From: Patescibacteria group bacterium
Lineage (GTDB): Bacteria; Patescibacteria; Paceibacteria; UBA9973; UBA2103
Length of the DNA stretch: 64,000 nt
Direction of reading: 5' to 3'
Assembly: GCA_004322365.1 (NCBI GenBank)
Contig: SCTS01000003.1
Location: forward strand, 17,868 to 81,867
This document shows, one piece after another, positions 23,918-31,668 of the stretch (positions are counted from its first letter, which is position 1; each line of letters begins with the position of its first letter). The position numbers were made by a program, and so were the translations under genes. The notes under the pieces were generated by a model. The model saw nothing but the letters and a program-made list of their open reading frames with translations, did no database searches and had not been told where the DNA came from.

Positions 23918-24181
23918 CAAACAAAAACTAACCGCGCAAGCGATTATTTTTGTTTGTGCTCTCGAGGATGTCTGGGAGACATCCGTGCAGGAATCGAATA
24001 CCTTGCGAGCATTTTTTCTGAACTTCCGAAAAAACCACGTACTCCAAGAGTCATTCTGCTGAATGAGGTGTACAGCTCCTGTAAAGGGACTTTTCAGAAA
24101 CTGCGTTCGGACGAAATGAAAACTGCGTTTTCGTTTCGCTCCTCGCTTGTTTCTGTAAGGAGAGACTCCTGGTGAGAGCAC
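23901..24181 (+). mobile_element. Possible tRNA-nested element bounded by copies of the tRNA-Arg 3' end
   Basis: GACTCCTGGTGAGAGCAC (23901-23918, the 3' end of tRNA-Arg) recurs exactly at 24164-24181. The 245 bp between have no convincing ORF and are full of hairpins: a 17-bp stem anchored in the tRNA 3' end, GGATGTCT/AGACATCC, and CGAAATGAAAAC/GTTTTCGTTTCG. Interior order GCAGGA, GAAT, CC, GCGA, T-run, CGAAAAA, ACC is shared with the element after tRNA-Val. No integrase or transposase. Confidence 0.45.
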
Positions 24182-24250
24182 TCTTCAACTCCTTTCGTTC
24201 GCTCAGTGCAACAACTTACAGCGATTATTTTTCTAAGCACTACAAAAAGC

Positions 24251-24292
24251 CTGTATAGTATAAATTAACGACCGTTAACTTATACTATACCG
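24251..24292. repeat. AT-rich palindrome, copy 1
   Basis: Palindrome centred between 24271 and 24272 with arms GTATAGTATAA and TTATACTATAC around a TTAACG/CGTTAA core. One arm mismatch. It lies between the tRNA cluster and the NUDIX gene. On the minus strand it is followed by a T run, so it may terminate transcription in either direction. Confidence 0.75.
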
Positions 24293-24338
24293 AGTAAGAT
24301 GGGTAGTATTTTGTTTAATGCTTTAATTTTGGGCGGTA

Positions 24339-24344
24339 TATAAT
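24339..24344 (+). promoter_or_regulatory. -10 box of the NUDIX gene, leaderless spacing
   Basis: TATAAT followed by six A residues and then the ATG at 24351. There is no Shine-Dalgarno. Confidence 0.65.
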
Positions 24345-24350
24345 AAAAAA

Positions 24351-24929
24351 ATGAAAGATCGATCATACCGAAAACCTCTGATGCCTGAAAATGCGAAGCG
24401 TGTTTTTGAAGGTGAAATTTTTGACATGTATCAGTGGGAACAAGGGCTCTACGATGGAACTTCTGCAACTTTTGAAAAAGGTTCTCGTCCCGATACCGCG
24501 ATCGTTTTTCCTATTATGGAAGACGGACAGATTTTGATAATTGAAGACTCGCAACCTCATCGAGAGACAGTTCTTACTACTGTTGCAGGCAGGATAGAGT
24601 TTAACGAAACTCCTGAAGAGGCTGCCAAGCGGGAACTCTTGGAAGAGACAGGTTATGAAGCAAATACATGGGAATCTTTTTACACAGTTACCCCAGTCGA
24701 GAAACTTGATTGGGTTAATTATGTTTTTATCGCAAAAGGATGTAGAAAAGTAAAAGATCAACAGCCTGACGCAGGGGAGAAAATAACTGTACGCTCAGTC
24801 ACATTTGAGGAACTTATTTCACTTGCTTCGGAAGGGGAGTTGCGGGGCAGGGATTTCAGAATCATGGTACTTCAGGCAATGTTAAATCCTGAAAAAATGA
24901 AAGATTTACGAAAGAGGTTTGCCAACTAG
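24351..24929 (+). CDS. NUDIX hydrolase, ADP-ribose pyrophosphatase-like
   Basis: 192 residues. The complete NUDIX box lies near residues 81-103: G-x5-E, x7, REL-x-EE-x-GY, seen as GRIEFNETPEEAAKREL then LEETGY. The enzyme would hydrolyse a nucleoside diphosphate linked to another group; the N-terminal strand region and the Glu-rich helix resemble the ADP-ribose/sugar-nucleotide subgroup, but the substrate is not certain. A TATAAT box sits 6 nt before the ATG. Neighbours give no pathway clue: it stands alone between the tRNA cluster and an unrelated membrane protein. Confidence 0.9.
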   Translation: MKDRSYRKPLMPENAKRVFEGEIFDMYQWEQGLYDGTSATFEKGSRPDTAIVFPIMEDGQILIIEDSQPHRETVLTTVAGRIEFNETPEEAAKRELLEETGYEANTWESFYTVTPVEKLDWVNYVFIAKGCRKVKDQQPDAGEKITVRSVTFEELISLASEGELRGRDFRIMVLQAMLNPEKMKDLRKRFAN

Positions 24930-25022
24930 AGGTGGTATCACGGAACCATGGCATGGTTGAAGTCGGGGTTTGCGCTTTTTCAAACAAACATCCCAGTAAA
25001 AAAGTCATTCGTAGCGATGTTG

Positions 25023-25028
25023 TACACT
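25023..25028 (+). promoter_or_regulatory. -10 box of the 25.0 kb membrane-protein gene
   Basis: TACACT, then 6 nt (containing AAGGA), then GTG 25035. The AAGGA is too close to the start to act as a normal Shine-Dalgarno. Confidence 0.5.
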
Positions 25029-25034
25029 TAAGGA

Positions 25035-25766
25035 GTGTACACGACGCTCATATATAAGACGCCGTTCTGGAAAGAGGCCCTTATGGTGTTCATCGCATTT
25101 GCATTTATCGGGGTCGGGATGTTAGGCGTGTATGTGGCTTACGCAGACGGCAAGTGGGTTGGGTATCTAATCGGACTAATCGCTATTCCGTTAGGTGTTA
25201 TTGGTGCCATTTTGTCGGTCAGTAGTCGTACAGTGCTGAGGCTCGATGCAGGTGGTGTATTCGTACAGCCACACTTCCTCTCAAAGCAGACAATCTCGTG
25301 GAGCAATATAGAACGGTTCGAAAAATCCATTCAAACATTCAGCCAGAAGGACCGTTTCGGGTCGAGCGAACATAAGATGGCATACCTTGGAATTTATTTA
25401 AAACAGCCACGTGAAGCAGGTGTTGCGTTCGAGGTTGCTCAAACAGTATTTGAAAATATTGATGCAAAGAATGCTAAGGATCCGCTCATTGCAAAGCAAC
25501 GGCAGGGACACATTTTTATTTCCGAACTCCTCCTCCCAGGGAACATCGATACTGTGCTTCGTGAAGTACGCGAATACCATGTGCATATGGTGGGGAACTC
25601 GGTTCATTATGAGTCCACGGAGATCTTTCCAAGTACCAAGGGGTCGTTCAAGCCGTCGATATACATGATCGTAGCCGGAATTGCAGTCGCTGCATTCCTT
25701 CTTCTATTTCTCCTTTCATTCATAACTGGCATGACACCAGAACGCTTACTCAACTCAGTTTTCTAA
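25035..25766 (+). CDS. Membrane protein with PH-like domain (STM3941-like)
   Basis: 243 residues, GTG start placed by the -10 spacing. Two adjacent membrane segments (about 14-36 and 41-62), a soluble middle and a third segment near 213-236. The middle has the pattern of STM3941-type proteins: a GGVFVQP strand, ISWSNIERFEKS, LGIYLKQPRE, and a late ISELLLPGNIDTVLREVREY where the family has a short helix. These proteins have no known biochemical function. Its codon use looks a little more GC-rich than its neighbours. Standing alone between a NUDIX gene and a convergent membrane protein gives no further clue. Confidence 0.65.
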   Translation: MYTTLIYKTPFWKEALMVFIAFAFIGVGMLGVYVAYADGKWVGYLIGLIAIPLGVIGAILSVSSRTVLRLDAGGVFVQPHFLSKQTISWSNIERFEKSIQTFSQKDRFGSSEHKMAYLGIYLKQPREAGVAFEVAQTVFENIDAKNAKDPLIAKQRQGHIFISELLLPGNIDTVLREVREYHVHMVGNSVHYESTEIFPSTKGSFKPSIYMIVAGIAVAAFLLLFLLSFITGMTPERLLNSVF

Positions 25767-25868
25767 TCAATACTAAAACGTAAAAGGGTAGTCTACTAGG
25801 AGATGGTTTTTCACGTCTGATTTTTTGACGCAATGAACAAAAAATTACTATCTATTCTGGAGAGTTTT

Positions 25869-26372
25869 TCACCAAGCCCATTTCACTGATACAAAAGCAA
25901 TTGCGAGAATACTAAGAAGAGTAATTCCTTGTAGTGCCATTAATATATATTTATGTGAACGCGCGACATGCGATTTTCTTTTGAGGTAGGCATGCCAGCC
26001 TTGATGAATTAAAATTATATTTCCAGTCAGTGCAAAAATGAGTATTAAGGCAGAGGTGTTTGCGGTGAGCGTTAATGCGTCAAATCCGTAGAGAGCTACA
26101 CCCGCCCCCACTCCAGCAAATAGTATGTCCAGTAGTGCATTTTCTGCATCCTCTACGAGGCCAGCCCCAAACTCAAGAGCTTCGTAGAGTACTGCTCCAC
26201 CAGTGATTGCTATAAAAGCGTAGAGAGTCGGCATCTCTAGAAACCACGCGAATGCTCCGAAGGTTAATCCAGAAAGTAGGTGCACGAGCGACCAGAAGTC
26301 AGCATAGCGACCATGCGCCCACCCGAAGTTTACTAGTTTTGAAGCCGTGCGTTCAAAGTTCAATTTCAGCAT
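25869..26372 (-). CDS. Polytopic membrane protein, family not recognised
   Basis: About 167 residues from ATG 26372, or 175 from ATG 26396; a longer frame to 26462 would overlap the divergent gene and is unlikely. Four to five hydrophobic segments, the first preceded by AHGRYADFWSLVHLLSG. The ALEFGAG, LVEDAENALLDILFAG and IHQGWHAY patches place charged residues at membrane edges, reminiscent of VanZ- or DUF2238-like membrane families, but I cannot assign one. TATACT on the minus strand (26382-26387) lies 9 nt upstream of ATG 26372 and decides the start. The C-terminus is convergent with the 25.0 kb gene. Confidence 0.6.
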   Translation of the reverse strand: MLKLNFERTASKLVNFGWAHGRYADFWSLVHLLSGLTFGAFAWFLEMPTLYAFIAITGGAVLYEALEFGAGLVEDAENALLDILFAGVGAGVALYGFDALTLTANTSALILIFALTGNIILIHQGWHAYLKRKSHVARSHKYILMALQGITLLSILAIAFVSVKWAW

Positions 26373-26447
26373 CTTCTCCCTAGTATACCTTTTCATCCTA
26401 AAATATCGTGGTATTCTTTGCGCGTATTCTAAAAAGAAGAAATACCT

Positions 26448-26966
26448 ATGGACGAAAAACAATTGAACGGGGAGATACGTACTGAAAAGACTCCACGCAC
26501 GGTGTATTTTTTTGAGTACCTGACACGTTGGACTGGTTCCATCCCATCATTGATTGTTCACACAATTCTTTTTGGCGGTGCTTTTGCTTTAGGTTTTCTA
26601 CATATAGCTCCATGGGATTCTGTGCTTTTAGTATTGACGACATTAGTTTCTTTAGAGGCAATCTATCTTTCTTTACTCATTCAAATGACAGTCAATAGAC
26701 ATTCCGAAAGCTTGAAGGAGGTCGGGGAAGACGTCGAAGGCATTCAGGAGGACATTGAGGAGATTACCGAAGACGTCGAAGGCATTCAGGAGGACATTGA
26801 GGAGATTACCGAAGACGTCGAAGGCATTCAGGAAGATGTTGAAGAAATGACTGAAGAAGATGCTGAAGACGCAGAATTGGAAAAGCGTCACCTCGTGAGC
26901 CTAGAGCAGTTAACAAAAGATGTGCAACGGGTCTTACAGGACTTGGAAAAATTCAAGAAACAGTGA
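26448..26966 (+). CDS. DUF1003-like membrane protein with acidic coiled-coil repeats
   Basis: 172 residues. Two membrane helices (about 34-51 and 57-79), the second ending in LLIQMTVNRHSESL, a pattern typical of DUF1003-like and low-affinity iron-permease-like small membrane proteins. It is followed by a cytoplasmic acidic coiled coil. The coil is built from a 14-residue unit (EDVEGIQEDIEEIT) repeated nearly three times and encoded by a 42-bp tandem DNA repeat. The unit is two heptads long, so repeat number can change without breaking the coil. Divergent from the gene at 25869 and followed by a heptamer array. Function unknown. Confidence 0.7.
   Translation: MDEKQLNGEIRTEKTPRTVYFFEYLTRWTGSIPSLIVHTILFGGAFALGFLHIAPWDSVLLVLTTLVSLEAIYLSLLIQMTVNRHSESLKEVGEDVEGIQEDIEEITEDVEGIQEDIEEITEDVEGIQEDVEEMTEEDAEDAELEKRHLVSLEQLTKDVQRVLQDLEKFKKQ
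26727..26850 (+). repeat. 42-bp tandem repeat inside the DUF1003-like gene
   Basis: Units at 26727-26768 and 26769-26810 are identical; a third, degenerate unit follows from 26811. Each encodes 14 residues of acidic coiled coil. The exact identity of units 1 and 2 implies recent expansion or gene conversion. Confidence 0.9.
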
Positions 26967-27060
26967 GAGGTCAGGTGTTAGGTGTTAGGTGTCAGGTTCC
27001 AGGTGCCAGCTTTTTCTACCTCTAATTTCAAAGTCAGAAGCTAAAGGCTATTTAGGCTAG
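26965..27060. repeat. Period-7 repeats ahead of the ATP synthase operon
   Basis: From 26965 to 27013 units of the form YAGGTGT are in register; TAGGTGT occurs twice, at 26979 and 26986. A second, more decayed stretch (27033-27060) has GCTAAAG-like units. The first stretch begins across the stop codon of the upstream gene. Confidence 0.75.
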
Positions 27061-27077
27061 CCCCGAGAGGTTCGGAG

Positions 27078-27086
27078 TGTTAGAGT
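27078..27086 (+). promoter_or_regulatory. Extended -10 box of the atp operon
   Basis: TGT plus TAGAGT (27081-27086), then 7 nt to the atpB ATG at 27094. Leaderless geometry. Confidence 0.55.
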
Positions 27087-27093
27087 ATTTGCA

Positions 27094-27846
27094 ATGGAAT
27101 CTAAAATTCATATCTCGCTGAAAGCGGATTCGTTTGGAACTCTGTGGGGTATGCCCATCACAAGCAGTCTGCTTATGACATGGTTGGCAATGGGAATCCT
27201 CTTCCTTTTCGTGTTTCTGTTTAGGCGCTCCATTGCCCTTATACCGGGAAAACTGCAAGCAATGCTTGAGTGGGCGATTGAAGGCGCGATGGCATACATG
27301 ACCGAGACCCTTGAAGATGCGAAGCTCGCTCGACGTTTTTTCCCACTCATAGCAACGCTCTTTCTCTTTATTCTGACCATCAACGAACTCGCGTTCTTCC
27401 CTGGTGTAGGAAGCGTAGGATTCTTTACTGAGCACGGATTCGCGCCACTACTCCGCCCTTCAACTGCCGACCTCAATACAACACTCGCCCTTACCCTCAT
27501 CTCAGTTATTATTGTTGAAATCACTGGTGTGGTAGCGCTGGGATTTTTCCGTTATACAGGGAAATTCATAAATTTCTCGTCCCCACTTAATTTTGTTGTT
27601 GGTTTAATTGAATTAGTAAGCGAACTGGGACGCTTGGTGTCGTTGTCGTTTCGTCTTTTCGGTAACATATTTGCGGGTGAGGTTTTGATTGCGGTGATTG
27701 CGCTGTTCGTGCCGTATATTATGCCTATCCCATTTATGCTCTTCGAAATTTTTGTTGGTTTTGTTCAAGCTGTTATCTTCTCTTTACTGACTTTGTTTTT
27801 CATCAAACTTGCGGTTACGCCCCCTCATGCGAGCGAAGCTCATTAA
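27094..27846 (+). CDS. atpB: F1Fo ATP synthase subunit a
   Basis: Stator channel subunit of Fo, 250 residues, five to six membrane helices. The essential arginine that faces the c-ring is in SLSFRLFGNIFAGEVL (about residue 187), and the following helices end in AVIFSLLTLFFIKLA. The N-terminal SFGTLWGMPITSS replaces the usual longer periplasmic start. First gene of the operon atpB-E-F-H-A-G-(orf)-D-(orf)-C, which has the standard order with two extra small ORFs. There is no uncI upstream. Whether the enzyme makes ATP or hydrolyses it to energise the membrane cannot be told; no respiratory genes are seen here. Confidence 0.95.
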   Translation: MESKIHISLKADSFGTLWGMPITSSLLMTWLAMGILFLFVFLFRRSIALIPGKLQAMLEWAIEGAMAYMTETLEDAKLARRFFPLIATLFLFILTINELAFFPGVGSVGFFTEHGFAPLLRPSTADLNTTLALTLISVIIVEITGVVALGFFRYTGKFINFSSPLNFVVGLIELVSELGRLVSLSFRLFGNIFAGEVLIAVIALFVPYIMPIPFMLFEIFVGFVQAVIFSLLTLFFIKLAVTPPHASEAH

Positions 27847-27896
27847 AACTGAGGAAAACCAGCCTCAATTGCTAGCCTAGTGAGGGGAAATTGGTG

Positions 27897-27902
27897 TATA
27901 CT
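27897..27902 (+). promoter_or_regulatory. Possible internal promoter before atpE
   Basis: TATACT directly preceded by GGTG, about 52 nt upstream of the atpE ATG. It could raise c-subunit expression, which is needed in excess. No good -35. Confidence 0.35.
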
Positions 27903-27954
27903 AGCGAGGTAATTATCAAGCCGTAAGGCATTATTTTGTATTAATTAACTATAT

Positions 27955-28182
27955 ATGGACATTGATTCTGCAAAACTGATTGGTATGGCACTCGCCGCAG
28001 GTTTGGGTGTGCTTGGACCTGGTATTGGTATTGGTCTTATTGGAGGACGAGCTATGGACGCAATAGGTCGTAATCCTGATGCATCAGGCAAGATTATTCC
28101 AAACATGATCCTTGCTATTGTTTTCACTGAAGCCTTGGGTATTCTCGCTTTGGTTGTGGCCTTTATCATCAAGTTCGTCTAA
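27955..28182 (+). CDS. atpE: F1Fo ATP synthase subunit c
   Basis: Hairpin proteolipid of the rotor ring, 75 residues. Helix 1 carries the glycine-rich packing motif (GLGVLGPGIGIGLIGG), the polar loop is RNPDASGKI, and helix 2 has the ion-binding carboxylate in VFTEALGIL (about E60). The residue after the Glu is Ala and the helix 1 Gln of sodium-type rings is absent, so proton coupling is more likely than sodium. A 108-nt upstream gap is the longest in the operon and may carry a separate promoter. Confidence 0.95.
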   Translation: MDIDSAKLIGMALAAGLGVLGPGIGIGLIGGRAMDAIGRNPDASGKIIPNMILAIVFTEALGILALVVAFIIKFV

Positions 28183-28210
28183 TTGGTTTGATTTAGAAGG
28201 AATCTAAAAT

Positions 28211-28657
28211 ATGGGAGAGCTATTTGCTACATTCGGTCTTGATGTACGACTGCTTGTTATTCAAGCAGTGAATTTTGGCATCACACTCGTTATACTTTGG
28301 TACTTTTTGTATCGACCACTTCTTCGGATAATTGGTGAACGAAAAGAGAAGATTGCGAAAGGTGTCCGTGATGCCGAAGCAGCAGCTTTCGCTGTTACGG
28401 AAATTGAAGAAAAGCGTACTTCAATGCTTTCTGCCACAGAGCGTGAGGCACAAGGCTTGGTTGAGCGTGCAACTCTCGAGGGTAAGGATGAGCGTGCAAA
28501 AATCATAAAAACTGCACAAGAAAGAAGCGACGCAATACTTGCCGATGCTAAAGCGGAGGCTGTGGAAATGCAACGCCGTGCTCTTGCCGAGTCTGAGAAG
28601 GAAATGACTCGTTTGGCAGTGCTTGCTGCAGAAAAAATTCTTCGAAAACAATCATAA
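28211..28657 (+). CDS. atpF: F1Fo ATP synthase subunit b
   Basis: Peripheral-stalk subunit, 148 residues: one N-terminal membrane helix (about 12-33, LVIQAVNFGITLVILWYFLY) followed by a long amphipathic helix rich in Ala, Glu, Lys and Arg that dimerises and contacts delta. AAGGAATCT before the ATG is one of the few clear Shine-Dalgarno sequences in the window. Usual length is about 156-160. Confidence 0.93.
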   Translation: MGELFATFGLDVRLLVIQAVNFGITLVILWYFLYRPLLRIIGERKEKIAKGVRDAEAAAFAVTEIEEKRTSMLSATEREAQGLVERATLEGKDERAKIIKTAQERSDAILADAKAEAVEMQRRALAESEKEMTRLAVLAAEKILRKQS

Positions 28658-28663
28658 ACCACC

Positions 28664-29047
28664 ATGTCACTTGCTAATGCCTATGCTTCAGTTATTAATG
28701 AAACTCCACAAGAGCTTCAAAATGCTGATTTTACTTTGAAGTTGCTTGCGTTTATGCGTGCACGAGGACACATGTCACTTCTTTCTGAGATTGTGCAAAT
28801 ACTAGAAAATAAACCAAAAGAGGCTGACGCAGTAGTGACTGTTGCTCACGGGGCAGATTTGAAAGAATTTGCATCTGAAATAAAATCTGCTCTCTCTACA
28901 TTAGGGGCGGATGCAAAAATACACCGCACCATCGTTGATGCCCGTGCTGTGGGTGGCTATTCAGTGCGCGCAGGTTCTCAAATAATCGACAACACCTTTA
29001 GAACAGCGCTCGTCGACATTTATCAAAAAACAGTAGGTAGTAGATAA
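28664..29047 (+). CDS. atpH: F1Fo ATP synthase subunit delta (short)
   Basis: Connects F1 to the b stalk. 127 residues against about 175 normally; the six-helix N-terminal domain is reduced while the C-terminal part is recognisable (VDARAVGGYSVRAGSQIID, then a final helix). It starts 6 nt after atpF. The short form probably reflects general genome compaction rather than damage, since the frame and operon position are intact. Confidence 0.85.
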   Translation: MSLANAYASVINETPQELQNADFTLKLLAFMRARGHMSLLSEIVQILENKPKEADAVVTVAHGADLKEFASEIKSALSTLGADAKIHRTIVDARAVGGYSVRAGSQIIDNTFRTALVDIYQKTVGSR

Positions 29048-29070
29048 TCGGTAGCGCACTTTAAAGCTCG

Positions 29071-29119
29071 TTACTTACCATTTACTACATACTTTAAACT
29101 TGTTACTAACTTACTAATC
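29071..29119. repeat. Period-7 repeat between atpH and atpA
   Basis: AT-rich heptamers in register (TTACTTA, then CCATTTA-like units) fill most of the 76-nt gap upstream of atpA. More decayed than the cysS or ychF arrays. Confidence 0.55.
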
Positions 29120-29123
29120 TCAT

Positions 29124-30683
29124 ATGGACATCAGCATCATTGAACGCCTCAAGAGAGAAATTGAATCCTTTGCACCAAATGCAAAGCCAACTGAAACGGG
29201 CATCGTGCGCAAGGTGGGTGATGGCATTGTTGAGATAGAAGGTTTGGATGAAGTGTCGATGGCCGAGATGGTTCGCTTTGACGAAGGTTCGGTATCTGAT
29301 GTGAAAGCAACTATCGCACATGAGGATACACTCTACGGCGTTGTGTTGAACTTGGAAGAGAATACTGTAAAGGCAATCATCCTTGGAGATTCTTCCCGCA
29401 TTAAAGAGGGAATGCTTGTGCATCGCACAAAGAAACTTCTTTCAATACCAGTTGGAGATGCAGTGATTGGTCGCATCGTTGATGCACTTGGAGTTCCTAT
29501 AGATGGGAAAGGCCCAATCAAGGCGGATGCCACGAGTCCTATTGAGCGCGAGGCGTACGGCGTTATTGATAGAGGTCCTGTGAATGTGCCAATGCACACC
29601 GGCATTAAAGCAATTGACTCACTGATTCCTATCGGCCGCGGACAGCGCGAACTCATCATTGGTGACAGAGGCACTGGTAAAACAACGGTTGCTATTGATG
29701 CAATTTTGAACCAACTCAATGAACCAAAGGAGACACGCCCTATTTGTGTATATGTCGCTATTGGTCAAAAAGAATCAAAGACTGCCCGCATTGCAGCAAT
29801 GCTTAAAGAGCGCGGTGCGATGGATTACACCATTATGGTATCAGCTCCAGCATCAGCGTCAGCAGCATTCCAATTCTTGGCACCGTACGCGGGTGTAACT
29901 TTGGGTGAATATTTCATGGATAAAGGCAGAGATGTGTTGGTTATCTATGACGATCTTTCCAAGCAAGCTGTTGCGTACCGACAACTCTCTCTTCTCCTTC
30001 GTCGTCCTCCTGGACGCGAGGCATACCCTGGAGACATTTTCTACCTCCACTCAAGACTTTTGGAACGAGCTGCAAAACTTTCTCCTGAAAAAGGAGGAGG
30101 CTCTCTTACGGCACTTCCTATTATTGAAACGCAAGAAGGTGACATCTCGGCATACATTCCAACCAATGTTATTTCTATTACTGATGGTCAGATGTTCTTG
30201 GAAGCGGATCTTTTCAACAAAGGAACGCGCCCTGCTATCAATGTAGGTATTTCAGTTTCTCGTGTCGGTTCCGCTGCTCAAACAAAAGCTATGAAGAAGG
30301 TGTCGGGACGCATCAAGCTCGACCTCGCACAGTTCCGTGAACTTGAGGCATTCATGCAGTTCTCCCAAGACCTTGATGCTGAAACAAAGAAGACTATCGA
30401 TGGTGGTCGCCGTCTTTCAGCAATCTTGAACCAAAACAAAAACGCCCCAATTCCATTTGAGCGACAAGTCGTTGTCATGTACGCAGTCACGAACGGTTTC
30501 TTTGATGCCTTTGGTGCAGAGCAGATGGGTGAGATAGAGGCGAAGTTTCTTGCATATCTCGACAGGGAAGCAAAGGGAGTTCTTGAAGCTATCCGCACAT
30601 CTAAAGAAATAGCTAAAGACACAGAAGAAAAATTGAAGAGCGCTATTCAATCGTTTGTTTCAACTGTAGATGTGAAAAGCTAA
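29124..30683 (+). CDS. atpA: F1Fo ATP synthase subunit alpha
   Basis: Non-catalytic nucleotide-binding subunit of F1, 519 residues. Walker A is GDRGTGKTT near residue 172. The arginine finger lies in the conserved INVGISVSRVGSAAQ segment, and LLLRRPPGREAYPGD is the standard alpha signature. N-terminal crown domain and C-terminal helical bundle are both complete. No anomalies. Confidence 0.97.
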   Translation: MDISIIERLKREIESFAPNAKPTETGIVRKVGDGIVEIEGLDEVSMAEMVRFDEGSVSDVKATIAHEDTLYGVVLNLEENTVKAIILGDSSRIKEGMLVHRTKKLLSIPVGDAVIGRIVDALGVPIDGKGPIKADATSPIEREAYGVIDRGPVNVPMHTGIKAIDSLIPIGRGQRELIIGDRGTGKTTVAIDAILNQLNEPKETRPICVYVAIGQKESKTARIAAMLKERGAMDYTIMVSAPASASAAFQFLAPYAGVTLGEYFMDKGRDVLVIYDDLSKQAVAYRQLSLLLRRPPGREAYPGDIFYLHSRLLERAAKLSPEKGGGSLTALPIIETQEGDISAYIPTNVISITDGQMFLEADLFNKGTRPAINVGISVSRVGSAAQTKAMKKVSGRIKLDLAQFRELEAFMQFSQDLDAETKKTIDGGRRLSAILNQNKNAPIPFERQVVVMYAVTNGFFDAFGAEQMGEIEAKFLAYLDREAKGVLEAIRTSKEIAKDTEEKLKSAIQSFVSTVDVKS

Positions 30684-30715
30684 AACCTAGCACCTGAAAC
30701 CTGACACCTAAAATC
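30681..30715 (+). repeat. Five 7-bp units between atpA and atpG
   Basis: Five heptamers of the form TRNNACC begin with the TAA stop of atpA itself (TAAAACC at 30681) and end two bases before the atpG ATG at 30718 (for example TGAAACC and TGACACC). The stop codon is part of the first unit. Confidence 0.8.
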
Positions 30716-30717
30716 CC

Positions 30718-31635
30718 ATGTCTCTCAAGGATATAAAAATCAAAATAAAATCTGTTGACCGTACTCGTAAAGTTACGAAGGCAATGGAGTCTGTTTCTGC
30801 GGTAAAGATGCGCAAAAGCCAGATACGCGCAATTACTTCACGACCATACGCTTCTTCCGCGCTTTCTATTTTGGAACGCATGAGTGTTTCTCTCTCATCT
30901 CTCAAACACCCGTTGACAGTTGTGCGCCCTGTTAAAAAAGCTGCCATTGTTGTAGTGACAAGCGATAAAGGTTTGTGCGGAATATTAAATGCTGCTGTTG
31001 TGAAATCCGCCTACACGCTTGCGGAATCACTTGAAATCCCGCGTGAAGCAATTTCTATCTATGCTTTTGGACGCAAAGGGGCCGAGTTTTTTGATCGCCG
31101 TGGATATCAAATTTTAGGAAAATTTGAAAACGTTTCCGACGATGTTTCTGTTGCTGATTTGGCGCTGGTATCAAACGATATTGCGCGAGCGTTTCTAAGT
31201 AAAGAGTTTGATCGTGTTGATGTTGTATACACGAATTTCAAATCAACCTTTGAGCAAAGTGCTATTGCCCACAAGGTACTACCGCTTTCGATTGAAACAG
31301 TTTCTGAAATAGTAAGTGGCATTGCTCCAGTGAAAGGAAAATTTGCTGTAACAGAGCGAGTGAAAGGCCCTGCATCATACACGGCAGAGCCATCTCAAGA
31401 GGTGGTTGTCGATGCTTTGATTCCACGCTTGGTAAGTGTTCTTTTCTTTCATGCACTTCTGGAGTCTAAAGCATCCGAGCACTCAGCTCGAATGGTTGCT
31501 ATGAAGAATGCATCTGATAAATCCCGTGACCTCTCAAAGTTGCTGACGAGAAAGTACAATAAAGCTCGTCAGGCGCTTATTACCAGAGAAGTTTCCGAGA
31601 TTGTCGGAGGTATTGAGGCGATGGCGACTAGTTAG
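30718..31635 (+). CDS. atpG: F1Fo ATP synthase subunit gamma
   Basis: Central rotor shaft, 305 residues. N-terminal helix KDIKIKIKSVDRTRKVTKAM and VVTSDKGLCGILN are diagnostic; the C-terminal helix ends in ITREVSEIVGGIEAM and would pair with the N-terminal one as the coiled coil inside alpha3beta3. Complete. A 7-bp repeat array fills the gap after atpA. Confidence 0.96.
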   Translation: MSLKDIKIKIKSVDRTRKVTKAMESVSAVKMRKSQIRAITSRPYASSALSILERMSVSLSSLKHPLTVVRPVKKAAIVVVTSDKGLCGILNAAVVKSAYTLAESLEIPREAISIYAFGRKGAEFFDRRGYQILGKFENVSDDVSVADLALVSNDIARAFLSKEFDRVDVVYTNFKSTFEQSAIAHKVLPLSIETVSEIVSGIAPVKGKFAVTERVKGPASYTAEPSQEVVVDALIPRLVSVLFFHALLESKASEHSARMVAMKNASDKSRDLSKLLTRKYNKARQALITREVSEIVGGIEAMATS

Positions 31636-31668
31636 AAAGAATAGAAGAACTAATGTAAAATCAAAAAC

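Noticed and set aside
23501..24181. Long open frames on both strands across the tRNA cluster (up to about 226 codons)
   Set aside because: They read through tRNA genes and hairpins, have no family resemblance and unusual composition.
24931..24943. GGTGGTATCACGG resembles a T-box antiterminator sequence
   Set aside because: No specifier stem or terminator pair was found around it, it overlaps the end region of the NUDIX gene, and the next gene is not amino-acid related and has its own -10 box.
26727..26850. Regular repeats could be taken for a short CRISPR array
   Set aside because: Units are contiguous without spacers, encode in-frame coiled coil, and no cas genes are present. The Cas4-like gene at 50.9 kb is far away.
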